64,000 nt of DNA from Duganella radicis. Its GTDB lineage: Bacteria > Pseudomonadota > Gammaproteobacteria > Burkholderiales > Burkholderiaceae_D. Positions 8,492-16,156 of the stretch are shown here, piece after piece. The stretch spans positions 45,811 to 109,810 of the forward strand of contig NZ_WNKY01000019.1 in the NCBI RefSeq assembly GCF_009720825.1, given 5' to 3'. A program made the position numbers and the translations under genes. The notes beneath the pieces were generated by a model that was given only the letters and a program-made list of their open reading frames with translations, was not told the origin of the DNA and did not search any database. How positions within the stretch are numbered: position 1 is the first letter of the stretch; each line of letters starts with the position of its first letter.

Positions 8492-8968
8492 TCATAATCC
8501 AGTTGAGTTTGCATATAAACCGGGTCCGGATTCTATCCAAATTGTAAGGAAACGTTCCAAACTGGTTTGCAAGTCATTTGGTCCGTCAAAAACCGCTTCT
8601 CCGCGGAAATGATCGGAGTGAAAACGGCGCACAATATCGCGCTGATCGGCGATACAGAAGGAATCGGTCAACTGGCGTAATTGCTGGCTGGTGCGGCGTA
8701 CTTCGATCAAGTGGCCGTAATCCTTTAGCAAACGCAGGAAACGCGGCGCGTCGCGCTCGACCGCGCGGCCGTCGTGGCCCACCATTTGCAGGCGGCCGCC
8801 GGCGTGCAGGAAGCGCCGCAACTGGGCGTCGGTGGCAGCGCTGCCCAGTTCCCAGATGGCGAAATCCGGATCGAACATTTGCAGCGTCTGCCCGGCGCGC
8901 GCGAGGCAACTGGCCAGGTGCTGCTGAAATTCCGCCCGCGTGGTGAAGGGAATGACCAGTCTGTCCAT
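8492..8968 (-). CDS. Conserved hypothetical protein (DUF7931-like), downstream of roxA
   Basis: A 158-residue cytoplasmic protein with no signal peptide or membrane segment. It carries a small alpha/beta pattern with FDPDFAIWELG, GGRLQMVGHD, a mid-protein stretch of arginines and histidines, and DQRDIVRRFHSDHFRGE. This pattern recalls the short phospholipase-D-fold-like DUF7931 proteins that commonly follow the ribosomal oxygenase gene in betaproteobacteria. I recognise the context better than the function. ATG 8968 was chosen because it follows a GGGAGG ribosome-binding site; an upstream TTG covers that site. It lies 18 nt after roxA and is probably in the same transcript. Confidence 0.75.
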   Translation of the reverse strand: MDRLVIPFTTRAEFQQHLASCLARAGQTLQMFDPDFAIWELGSAATDAQLRRFLHAGGRLQMVGHDGRAVERDAPRFLRLLKDYGHLIEVRRTSQQLRQLTDSFCIADQRDIVRRFHSDHFRGEAVFDGPNDLQTSLERFLTIWIESGPGLYANSTGL

Positions 8969-8986
8969 ATTGCCTCCCAATGAAAA

Positions 8987-10108
8987 TCAGCCGAGCTCGA
9001 CCCAGCCGTCCTGATACCAGGTGTACAGCGCTTCCAGCACATCGTCCGAGGCGGCGGCGAATTCGTCGGCCTCCAGGCGGCGGTTGTTGGCCAGCAGCTC
9101 CAGCGTGACCTTGTCGGCCTTGCCGACGCCGAACGATTCGCCGTTGATGAACACGTTCTTGCCACGGTACAGCATTTGCGTCTTGGCCGACAGCGACAGG
9201 CCTTTTTTCATGACCGCCTCGCCGAACTTGCCGACCGTGAGCGGCTTGGCCGGGCCGGTGAAGAACACATTATGCTTGGGCGTGGACATGTATTCGCCAA
9301 AGAAGATGGTGATGTCTTCCTCGGTGAAGCGCACCTTGTTCAGCTCCTCGGTCAGCGCGGCCAGCATCTGGCGCGGGATCTCGGCCGGCTTGTTGGTCGG
9401 CTCCAGCTCCGGATCGGCGTAGCGGCCCGGCAAGTCGATGGAATCGGCCATGAATTGCAGGAAGTTCTCGCCCAGTTCCTGGTACGAAGGGGAGCGGAAA
9501 CCGATCGAGTAGGTCTGGCAATCGCCGATGGCCACGCCGTCGTGCGCGTAGTGCGGCGGCAGGTAGAGCATGTCGCCGGGATTGAGCACGAACTCTTCTT
9601 CCGGCTGGAAGTTGGCCAGGATTTTCAGCGGCAGGCCGTCGATCAGCGACAGGTCTTTCTGCGCGCTGATTTTCCAGCGGCGCTGGCCCTGCGCTTGCAG
9701 CAGGAACACGTCGTAAGAATCGAAGTGCGGACCGACGCCGCCGCCATCGGTGGCAAAACTGACCATCAGGTCGTCCAGGCGGGCGTCGGGGATGAAGCGG
9801 AACTGGCGCAGCAGCGCGTCGGCCTTGGCGTCGAACAGGTTGACGCCCTGCACCAGCATGGTCCATTCCTTCCGCTCGCGCGATGGCAGGCTTTCCAGCG
9901 GGCCGTGCTGCATCGAGCATTCGCCGTCGAAGCCGGTGACCAGGCGCGATTCCGCGTGATTGGTCGAGGCCAGCTTGGCCAGCGCGTCAAAGCTCAGCAG
10001 CGGCTTGAAGCCGGGAATGGCGTTGCGGATCAGGAGTGGCTTCTTATGCCAGTAGTCGCGCAGGAATTGCGCGGGCGTGATGTCGCCGAGGAGGGGTAAT
10101 TTTTTCAT
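8987..10108 (-). CDS. roxA: Ribosomal protein uL16 arginine hydroxylase-type cupin oxygenase
   Basis: A 373-residue JmjC/cupin 2-oxoglutarate- and Fe(II)-dependent oxygenase. Iron ligands are H128 and D130 in GPHFDSYDVFLLQ and H189 in LPPHYAHDGVA. The C-terminal third forms the winged-helix/dimerisation part typical of YcfD/RoxA, which hydroxylates an arginine of ribosomal protein L16. The length matches the family. The start codon has no Shine-Dalgarno sequence, and a TATAAT hexamer on this strand ends only 5 nt before it, so the mRNA may be leaderless. It is divergent from slyD. Confidence 0.9.
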   Translation of the reverse strand: MKKLPLLGDITPAQFLRDYWHKKPLLIRNAIPGFKPLLSFDALAKLASTNHAESRLVTGFDGECSMQHGPLESLPSRERKEWTMLVQGVNLFDAKADALLRQFRFIPDARLDDLMVSFATDGGGVGPHFDSYDVFLLQAQGQRRWKISAQKDLSLIDGLPLKILANFQPEEEFVLNPGDMLYLPPHYAHDGVAIGDCQTYSIGFRSPSYQELGENFLQFMADSIDLPGRYADPELEPTNKPAEIPRQMLAALTEELNKVRFTEEDITIFFGEYMSTPKHNVFFTGPAKPLTVGKFGEAVMKKGLSLSAKTQMLYRGKNVFINGESFGVGKADKVTLELLANNRRLEADEFAAASDDVLEALYTWYQDGWVELG

Positions 10109-10113
10109 ACGCC

Positions 10114-10119
10114 ATTATA
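10114..10119 (-). promoter_or_regulatory. -10 element of roxA (possible leaderless transcript)
   Basis: TATAAT on the minus strand is separated from the roxA ATG by only 5 nt, with a poor -35 (GACTGG) 17 bp upstream. Transcription would start at or next to the A of ATG. Confidence 0.45.
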
Positions 10120-10154
10120 ACCAGTCCTCGGCGGGGCCAGTCTGCGATCCAAGG

Positions 10155-10160
10155 TATAAT
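10155..10160 (+). promoter_or_regulatory. -10 element of slyD
   Basis: TATAAT 29 nt before the slyD start codon at 10190. No good -35 is visible at 17 bp. Confidence 0.45.
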
Positions 10161-10189
10161 CCGGGGTTAATTATGAAAGGATGCATACC

Positions 10190-10735
10190 ATGAAGATTGC
10201 CAAGAACACGGTCGTGACTGTGAATTACAAACTGTCCGATGCCCAGGACAATCTGATCGAAGACGGCCGTCAACCGATGGTTTACCTGCACGGTGGCTAC
10301 GAGAACACCCTGCCAAAAATCGAAGAAGAACTGGATGGCAAGGAAGTCGGCTACTCGTCCATCATCCAGATCGAACCGGAAGACGCGTTCGGCGACTACG
10401 ACGCTTCGCTGGTCAAGGTGGAAGACCGCAAGCGCCTGCCGGAGCCACTGGAAGTCGGCATGCAGTTCGAAGGCATGCCGGACGGCGAAGCTGGTGAAGA
10501 AGAAGCCATGATCTTCACCGTGACTGACATCGCCGACGACAAGGTGGTCCTGGACGGCAACCACCCGCTGGCCGGCATGGCCCTGCGCTTCTCGCTGAAC
10601 GTGGTGGATGTGCGCGAAGCCACCGATGAAGAAATCGCCCACGGCCACGTGCACGGCGCCCACGGCCATCACCACGATGACGAAGATGATGAAGGCGAAG
10701 AGGGCGATCACGTCGCCATCCACCCGATTCACTAA
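10190..10735 (+). CDS. slyD: FKBP-type peptidyl-prolyl isomerase SlyD
   Basis: A 181-residue cytoplasmic prolyl isomerase and chaperone. The FKBP domain is split by the insert-in-flap chaperone domain (about 70-125), and the last ~35 residues are a His/Asp/Glu-rich tail with HGHVHGAHGHHH. In E. coli the SlyD tail binds nickel and supports hydrogenase maturation; here it is shorter and more acidic. ATG 10190 was chosen over ATG 10181 because the AAAGG ribosome-binding site is correctly spaced to the second. The stop lies 6 nt before the convergent stop of the phosphoesterase-like gene. Confidence 0.93.
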   Translation: MKIAKNTVVTVNYKLSDAQDNLIEDGRQPMVYLHGGYENTLPKIEEELDGKEVGYSSIIQIEPEDAFGDYDASLVKVEDRKRLPEPLEVGMQFEGMPDGEAGEEEAMIFTVTDIADDKVVLDGNHPLAGMALRFSLNVVDVREATDEEIAHGHVHGAHGHHHDDEDDEGEEGDHVAIHPIH

Positions 10736-10741
10736 GCGCTT

Positions 10742-11734
10742 TTACTGCGGCGCTTCGGCGCTGCCGCTCTTGATGGTGAACAGGGCGGCGGCGCCGGGCG
10801 TGACGCGTACCTCGGCCCAATCGGCGGCCATATGCAGATGTCCCACATTGTCGCGCCATTGAATGGCCGGCTCTCCCGCAGCACCGCGCTGCGCGTCAAT
10901 CAGCAGCACCTTCCCCTTGTACTTCTCGGCCAGCGCGCGGATTTGCTTGCGCACTTCGGCAAAGCCATCCTGTTTGGTCTGGAAGCTGGACAGCAGCGAA
11001 AAGCCTTCTTCCGCCGTCACGCGCGGGTCGCCATCCGAGAACAGCACGATGCCATGCATCTTCTGCCGCGCGGCCAGCGTGAACAAGCGATGCAGCCATG
11101 CGCGGTTGGCCACCAGGCGGTCTTCGTACTCGCTGTTGCGGCCTGCCTCGGCGCGATAGTGGTTGTTGTTGGCGGGGAGATTGATGGTGGCGAACAGCAC
11201 CTTGCCATACTCCCAGTGCGCGTTCTCCGCATAACTGCGAAACTTGGCGGTGGACGACATGCGGGTGACGCCGATGTGGCGCGCGCCCAGCGATTCGCCA
11301 TCGACGTAAAACAGTTCGCGCAAGCGGTTCAGTCGCTCGATGGCGTTGGAGCGGCCGGCGGAGTTCAGGCATGCGGTCCAGTCGCTGCCGGCCAGCGAGA
11401 CGATCATCGGCTGCGGCGATTCGTTGAGCAGCGCATGGCGCTGGGCATACAGCTTGTCGCTGCATGGCTCGCTGGCTGCCTTGATGCCGGTGGCGACCAC
11501 GAAGGCGGGATCGCCTTGCGTCGCGTCGCCGATGGCGCGCTTGAGTGCGGCCTCGTCGCGGTCGTGCTGCAAAGGGTGGCCGATCACGGCGAACTGAAAG
11601 CCACGCGCGGCTTGCGCCGCGCCGCTGGCCGGCGCCGCGTACACCGCCGATGCGGCGTGCGCCAACGCCATGGCCGCTGCCAGCGTCCTGGCGGCGGCCA
11701 GCGGCAAACGGCGATGGCGCGCGGTGCGCATCAT
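10742..11734 (-). CDS. Secreted calcineurin-like phosphoesterase-related protein
   Basis: A 330-residue protein with an N-terminal twin-arginine-rich or Sec-type signal (MMRTARHRRLPLAAARTLAA, cleavage near AAPA). The body resembles the metallophosphoesterase layout: FAVIGHPLQHDRDEAALKRAI, then VSLAGSDWTAC and LFATINLPANNNHY, then GIVLFSDGDPR. The canonical DxH and GNHE metal motifs are not intact, so it is either a degenerate or a variant phosphoesterase. It is followed by slyD in convergent orientation and overlaps the mutS end by 4 nt, so it is probably translated with mutS. Function unknown. Confidence 0.65.
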   Translation of the reverse strand: MMRTARHRRLPLAAARTLAAAMALAHAASAVYAAPASGAAQAARGFQFAVIGHPLQHDRDEAALKRAIGDATQGDPAFVVATGIKAASEPCSDKLYAQRHALLNESPQPMIVSLAGSDWTACLNSAGRSNAIERLNRLRELFYVDGESLGARHIGVTRMSSTAKFRSYAENAHWEYGKVLFATINLPANNNHYRAEAGRNSEYEDRLVANRAWLHRLFTLAARQKMHGIVLFSDGDPRVTAEEGFSLLSSFQTKQDGFAEVRKQIRALAEKYKGKVLLIDAQRGAAGEPAIQWRDNVGHLHMAADWAEVRVTPGAAALFTIKSGSAEAPQ

Positions 11735-14409
11735 GCCTGAGCCGACTGGGTCAGGCGCTTCAACTGGTACAAGCGGTCCAGCGCTTCGCGCGGCGTCAGC
11801 GCATCCGGATCAAGCTCGTCGAGCGCGTCGAGCAGCTCGCGCATGGCCGGACTGGTGGCCGGCGCTGGCGCTTCGACCTCTTCGTCGTTGGCATCGACCG
11901 ATGGTGCGGCAAACAAGTCCAGCTGCGGCGTGGCGTCCAGCGCCTGCGCTTCCAGGCGCGCCAGATGCTTGCGCGCCGCCTTGATCACCGGCTGCGGCAC
12001 GCCGGCCAGCTGCGCCACTTGCAGACCATAGCTCTGCGACGCCGGGCCTTCCTGCACCGCGTGCAGGAACACGATGGTGTCCTTGTGCTCCACCGCCGAC
12101 AAGTGCACATTGCTGGCGCTGGGATGGCTCTCCGGCAGCTGCGTCAACTCGAAGTAGTGGGTGGCGAACAGCGAGAAACTGCGGCTGGTCTCGATCAGGT
12201 GACGCGCAATCGCCCACGCCAGCGCCAGGCCGTCGAAGGTCGAGGTGCCGCGGCCGATTTCGTCCATCAGCACCAGCGAGTGTTCGGTGGCGCCGTTCAG
12301 GATGGCGGCGGCTTCGGTCATCTCCACCATGAAGGTCGAACGGCCGCCGGCCAGATCGTCGGTGGCGCCGATGCGGGTGAAGATGCGGTCGATCGGACCG
12401 ATCACCGCGCTCTGCGCCGGCACGTAGCTGCCCATGTAAGCCAGCAGCGTGATCAAGGCCACCTGACGCATGAAGGTCGACTTACCGCCCATGTTAGGAC
12501 CGGTAATCAGCAACAGGCGGCGTTCGTCGACGAAGCGGCAATCGTTGGCGATGAAGCGCTCGATCTGGTTCTCCACCACGGGATGGCGGCCTTCCTTGAT
12601 ATTGAGGCATGGCGTATCCACGAGCTCCGGCGCGCACCAGTTGTGGCGCAGTGCGTGGTCGGTGAGGGCGGTCAGCGTGTCCAGTTGCGCCAGCGCCTTA
12701 GCGATGGATTGCAAGGTGCCGATGAACGGCGCCAGATCGCCCAGCAACTGATCGTACAGCATCTTCTCGCGCGCGAGGGCGCGGTCCTGCGCCGACAGCG
12801 CCTTGTCTTCAAAGGCTTTCAGTTCCGGCGTGATGTAGCGCTCGCAGTTCTTTAACGTCTGACGGCGGCGGTAATCGTCCGGCACCTTGTCGGCCTGCCC
12901 GTTGGTGACTTCAATGTAGAAGCCGTGCACCTTGTTGTACTCCACGCGCAGATTGGCGATGCCGGTGCGGGCGCGTTCGCGCGTTTCCAGATCCACCAGA
13001 TACTGGCCGGCGTTTTCCGACAGGCCACGCAGCTCGTCCAGCTCCGCATCGAAACCGCGCGCGATCACGCCGCCGTCGCGCACCATCACCGACGGCTCCG
13101 GCATCACCGCGCGTTGCAGCAGATCGAGGCAGCCTTCCGGCGTCGCCAGATCGGCGTGAATGCCAGCCAGCAGGCCATGCGCATCGGTCAGCGTGCGCTG
13201 CATGCCGTGACGCAGCGCAGGCAACTGCGTCAAGCCATCGCGCAGACTGGCCAGATCGCGCGGGCGCGCCGACAGCAGCGCGATGCGGGTGGTGATGCGT
13301 TCAATGTCCGGCACCTGCGCCAGCGTGTGCGACAGCGAGCCGGTGGCATCGGCCTGCGCCAGCGCGGCGATGGCTTCGTGACGCGCGCGGGCCACGCGCT
13401 GATCGCGGCGCGCGTGATGCAGCCAGTGACGCAGCAGGCGCGAACCCATGGCGGTGCGGCAGTGATCCAGCAGCGAGAACAACGTCGGCGATTCCTGGCC
13501 GCGTATGGTCTCGGTCAGTTCCAGATTGCGGCGGGTGGCGGCATCGAGGCCGATGAATTCATTTTCGGTTTCGGTGGTCAGCGTGCGCACGTGCTGCAGG
13601 CCGCGACCTTGCGTCGACTGCGCGTAACGCAGCAGCGCGCCGGCCGCCCCGAACGCGGCGCCCAAACCATCGGCGCCAAAACCGGTCAGCGTGGACACGG
13701 CCAATTGATCCAGCAGCGCCTTGTGGCCGCTGACCACATCGAAGTGCCACTCCGGCACATGGTTCACGTGACAGGCGGTGTATTCCTCAAACAGCTCGCC
13801 GTTATCGCCGCGCAGGATCTCGGCTGGCGAGATGCGCTCCAGTTCCTGCTGGATGCGCGAGTTGACCGTGTGCGCATCGCCCGAGAACTCCATCAAACGC
13901 AGCGCGCCGCTGGCCAGCGACAGCCACGCCAGACCGGCGGTGGCCACCTTGCGCTGGCTCATCACGCACAGCGCAAGTAGCGGGCGTTCCGATTTCTCCG
14001 GCAGCAGATCGGCGTCGGTCAGCGTACCGGGCGTCACCACGCGCATCACCTTGCGCTCGACCGGCCCCTTGCTGGTGGCGGGATCGCCGATCTGTTCACA
14101 GATGGCGCAGGACTCGCCGACCTTCACCAGCTTGGCCAGATAACCTTCCAGCGAGTGGAACGGCACCCCCGCCATCTTGATCGGCTGCCCGCCCGACGAC
14201 CCGCGCGCGGTCAGCGTAATGCCGAGCAAACGCGAAGCCTTTTCCGCGTCCTCGAAGAACAACTCATAGAAATCGCCCATGCGATAAAAGACCAGCATGT
14301 CCGGGTGCTGATTCTTGATGCTGAGGTACTGCTGCATCATCGGCGTGAGCTTTTCGGCGGGGCTGTTCTTGACGGCGGCGGCGTTGATTTCGTTCGGGAC
14401 GGTGGTCAT
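11731..14409 (-). CDS. mutS: DNA mismatch repair protein MutS
   Basis: An 892-residue mismatch-recognition ATPase. The N-terminal DNA-probing motif GDFYELFFEDA follows the initial MMQQYL segment. Connector, core and clamp domains come next, then the ATPase with Walker A GPNMGGKST (about 634-642), DEIGRGTSTFDG (Walker B and signature) and FATHYFEL. The C-terminal helix-turn-helix region includes DPDALTPREALDRLYQLK. The length is normal. The gene is divergent from the lysozyme islet and its last 4 nt overlap the downstream phosphoesterase-like gene. Confidence 0.97.
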   Translation of the reverse strand: MTTVPNEINAAAVKNSPAEKLTPMMQQYLSIKNQHPDMLVFYRMGDFYELFFEDAEKASRLLGITLTARGSSGGQPIKMAGVPFHSLEGYLAKLVKVGESCAICEQIGDPATSKGPVERKVMRVVTPGTLTDADLLPEKSERPLLALCVMSQRKVATAGLAWLSLASGALRLMEFSGDAHTVNSRIQQELERISPAEILRGDNGELFEEYTACHVNHVPEWHFDVVSGHKALLDQLAVSTLTGFGADGLGAAFGAAGALLRYAQSTQGRGLQHVRTLTTETENEFIGLDAATRRNLELTETIRGQESPTLFSLLDHCRTAMGSRLLRHWLHHARRDQRVARARHEAIAALAQADATGSLSHTLAQVPDIERITTRIALLSARPRDLASLRDGLTQLPALRHGMQRTLTDAHGLLAGIHADLATPEGCLDLLQRAVMPEPSVMVRDGGVIARGFDAELDELRGLSENAGQYLVDLETRERARTGIANLRVEYNKVHGFYIEVTNGQADKVPDDYRRRQTLKNCERYITPELKAFEDKALSAQDRALAREKMLYDQLLGDLAPFIGTLQSIAKALAQLDTLTALTDHALRHNWCAPELVDTPCLNIKEGRHPVVENQIERFIANDCRFVDERRLLLITGPNMGGKSTFMRQVALITLLAYMGSYVPAQSAVIGPIDRIFTRIGATDDLAGGRSTFMVEMTEAAAILNGATEHSLVLMDEIGRGTSTFDGLALAWAIARHLIETSRSFSLFATHYFELTQLPESHPSASNVHLSAVEHKDTIVFLHAVQEGPASQSYGLQVAQLAGVPQPVIKAARKHLARLEAQALDATPQLDLFAAPSVDANDEEVEAPAPATSPAMRELLDALDELDPDALTPREALDRLYQLKRLTQSAQA

Positions 14410-14450
14410 TGGTTCTGGAAATATGGTGCAATAATTAACCCGTCATTTTA

Positions 14451-14558
14451 CCGCTTTCGGCCGTGCTACTGGTGAAATCGTGTCGCCATCCTGATCAGAG
14501 TGAGCTGGACTGGTTCAGAATGGATGCGGAAATGAAGAAAACTGATATCGGCCTGGAG
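14451..14558 (+). repeat. Leader repeat, copy A (before the lysozyme)
   Basis: CCGCT...CGGC.G.GCTACTGGT.AAA.CG followed by a conserved ATC..A motif, then a start reading MKKTDIGLE (14532-14558). A diverged second copy is at 15664-15811. The two resemble each other at DNA level in the leader and at protein level in the nine residues after the ATG. Confidence 0.45.
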
Positions 14559-14609
14559 GACCCCCAGCGATTGCGCGAAATCATCGTTACAAGTTGGCTT
14601 CCGGCATAA
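14463..14609 (+). pseudogene. Short reading frame, probable gene remnant upstream of the lysozyme
   Basis: An open frame running from a stop at 14436-14438 to TAA 14607-14609, with possible starts GTG 14463, ATG 14520 and ATG 14532. The translation from 14520 is MDAEMKKTDIGLEDPQRLRE followed by IIVTSWLPA. It reads like protein but is only 29-48 residues, and I recognise no family. The nine residues from 14532 resemble those of the second remnant at 15785. It may be a decayed or truncated gene, or a leader peptide. Confidence 0.3.
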
Positions 14610-14669
14610 AGTGGCACCTCCGCAGAGGATATTTCCCTCGCGGCACATTCTATTTTCCCGGAGACCGCT

Positions 14670-15194
14670 ATGCAAGACGAGGCATCGAAAGCTCAGGCAG
14701 ATAACTCAAAACTGAAAATGAGTCCCAGCGCGAGAACGCGTATGCGCCAAAGAGAAACTGCCCAATATCGTTATTACGACGATGGCGGCCCCGGCCGTGG
14801 AAACTGCACATGGGGCATCGGAACCCTCGCTCATCGTGGACCATGCACTACCGAAGAGCTGACGCGTCCGGTCACACCAGAACGAGTTGAGACAACCTTT
14901 TCCGAAAAAGTGGCGGACGCCGAACGTGTTGTTCGCAAGCGTGTAACGAATCAGGCACTCAGTCAGGCGCAATTCGATGCTCTGGTAAGTTTTACCTTCA
15001 ACGCTGGTCAGCGCGGGGCTGAAAGCGTCCTCGCCAAAGTGGACAGAGGGGATTTCAGAGGCGCAGCGGCTGGAATGTCGCGAACGATCTATATGACAGT
15101 CCGTACAAAGAAAGGGAATCGGCGCGTGGTGGCTCGTGGGCTGATTTCGCGCAGGGCGGAGGAAAGTGCACCTTTCCGTGCGACGGGGCAATGA
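14670..15194 (+). CDS. GH24 (phage-type) lysozyme
   Basis: A 174-residue T4-lysozyme-fold muramidase that cleaves the MurNAc-GlcNAc bond of peptidoglycan. E29 in RQRETAQYRYYDDGG is the catalytic glutamate. D37/D38 and T52 in TWGIGTLAH complete the Glu-Asp-Thr signature, and the C-terminal QFDALVSFTFNAGQ motif is diagnostic. There is no signal peptide, holin or phage gene nearby, so it does not look like part of a lysis cassette. The ATG follows a CCCGGAGACCGCT ribosome-binding site. The secreted protein encoded 24 nt downstream is a possible immunity partner, as for lysozyme effectors of contact-dependent secretion systems. The GC content is clearly below the flanks. Confidence 0.85.
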   Translation: MQDEASKAQADNSKLKMSPSARTRMRQRETAQYRYYDDGGPGRGNCTWGIGTLAHRGPCTTEELTRPVTPERVETTFSEKVADAERVVRKRVTNQALSQAQFDALVSFTFNAGQRGAESVLAKVDRGDFRGAAAGMSRTIYMTVRTKKGNRRVVARGLISRRAEESAPFRATGQ

Positions 15195-15218
15195 TCGGCG
15201 TAGTAGAGGAGAACGGAC

Positions 15219-15659
15219 ATGAAACATCTTGATTTGCTTCGCCAATTATGCCGAATCGCGCTTATCGCATGGGTTTTCCTGATAGGCACCAACGCTGCTA
15301 GCGCGGCGGACAATTCTGACATCTATGGACGCTGGCGTATCACCAAAGTCCTCGGTGCGGCCGACGTTACTGCCATGTCGGACAAACAGGCGCGCGCGCT
15401 GATTGGTAAGGCGGTGGTGATTGAACCCAACGTCTTTGTCTTCAACGGTGAAAAATGCGATGCGCCTGGCTATAAGCGAACCAGCCAGGACTTGATCTTG
15501 TCGTTCCGGGAGGAGGGACATGCCAGTTCCGCCAAAATGGGCCTGCCCGATCCAGTGACTTCCATTGACGCTGGCTGCACCCATATTTTTCTTAAGAAGC
15601 CTCAAGTTCTCGTGATCCACTGGGATGGTTTTTACTTTGACGCGGTGAGGCAACGTTAG
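15219..15659 (+). CDS. Small secreted protein, possible lysozyme immunity/partner protein
   Basis: A 146-residue protein with an N-terminal Sec signal peptide (hydrophobic 12-26, cleavage near SAA or AAS). The mature ~115 residues are beta-rich and begin DIYGRWRITKVLG, the opening seen in lipocalin-like small periplasmic domains. It has two cysteines (in EKCDAPGY and DAGCTH) that could form a disulfide. I recognise no named family. It starts 24 nt after the lysozyme gene behind a GGAG ribosome-binding site, so the two form an operon. A periplasmic partner next to a peptidoglycan hydrolase without its own signal is the layout of effector/immunity pairs, but this is inference. Confidence 0.65.
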   Translation: MKHLDLLRQLCRIALIAWVFLIGTNAASAADNSDIYGRWRITKVLGAADVTAMSDKQARALIGKAVVIEPNVFVFNGEKCDAPGYKRTSQDLILSFREEGHASSAKMGLPDPVTSIDAGCTHIFLKKPQVLVIHWDGFYFDAVRQR

Positions 15660-15663
15660 CTGG

Positions 15664-15811
15664 CCGCTGAAATACGGCAGCGCTACTGGTTAAAACGCAC
15701 CGCCGATCCGACCGGAGTACACTGGGGCGGTAAAAATGAGCATTAAAGACTTGTTGCGCGGACATCAAGGCGTAGGAGCAAGCGATGAGGAAATCTGAAA
15801 TCGGAGTCGAA
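15664..15811 (+). repeat. Leader repeat, copy B (after the lysozyme pair)
   Basis: CGGCAGCGCTACTGGTTAAA with flanking CCGCT and CGCCGATCC resembles copy A at 14451. A start reading MRKSEIGVE (15785-15811) follows at a longer distance than in copy A. Confidence 0.45.
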
Positions 15812-15898
15812 ATCGTCAAGGGAAAATGGCAGGCTGCCAGCCATGCGGAGCGAGAGCAGATCCTCCATGCATCCCAAAGCCGCACCTCGTCAAAATGA
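15785..15898 (+). pseudogene. Short reading frame, probable gene remnant after the lysozyme pair
   Basis: ATG 15785 opens a 37-residue frame beginning MRKSEIGVEIVKGKWQAASH and ending at TGA 15896-15898. Its first nine residues are conservative replacements of the copy A start (MKKTDIGLE). Beyond the stop another frame continues open to 16052 with protein-like composition, so a frameshifted gene is possible. No family is recognised. The rest of the ~500-bp gap 15660-16156 holds nothing else I can support. Confidence 0.3.
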
Positions 15899-16156
15899 GG
15901 TCGTCTCGGAGCACCTGCGAACAGCCGATCGAGGTGTCGCCGCTCTCAGGTCGAATTCTGAACCGCCATTGACTCTCTTCCGTCGTGGAGCGGAAAATCA
16001 AAACGTTATCGATGTCTGGGATAAATTCATGTGTTGCAAAGAACTCCGCTAAACAAAGAGCTATCCAAGGCAAGGCGTGATCTCCGGAAAATTCTAATGC
16101 AATAATCAGCAAATTTCAGTTAATGCCGCCGCTACGGCCGATACACAAGGAGACGC

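Noticed and set aside
14466..15322. Prophage remnant around the lysozyme
   Set aside because: No integrase, holin, structural gene or attachment repeats; a single lysozyme gene is not enough.
15816..16112. 98-codon minus-strand frame between the lysozyme islet and the GH59 gene
   Set aside because: It reads like protein in part, but it would need a CTG start and has no ribosome-binding site or family.
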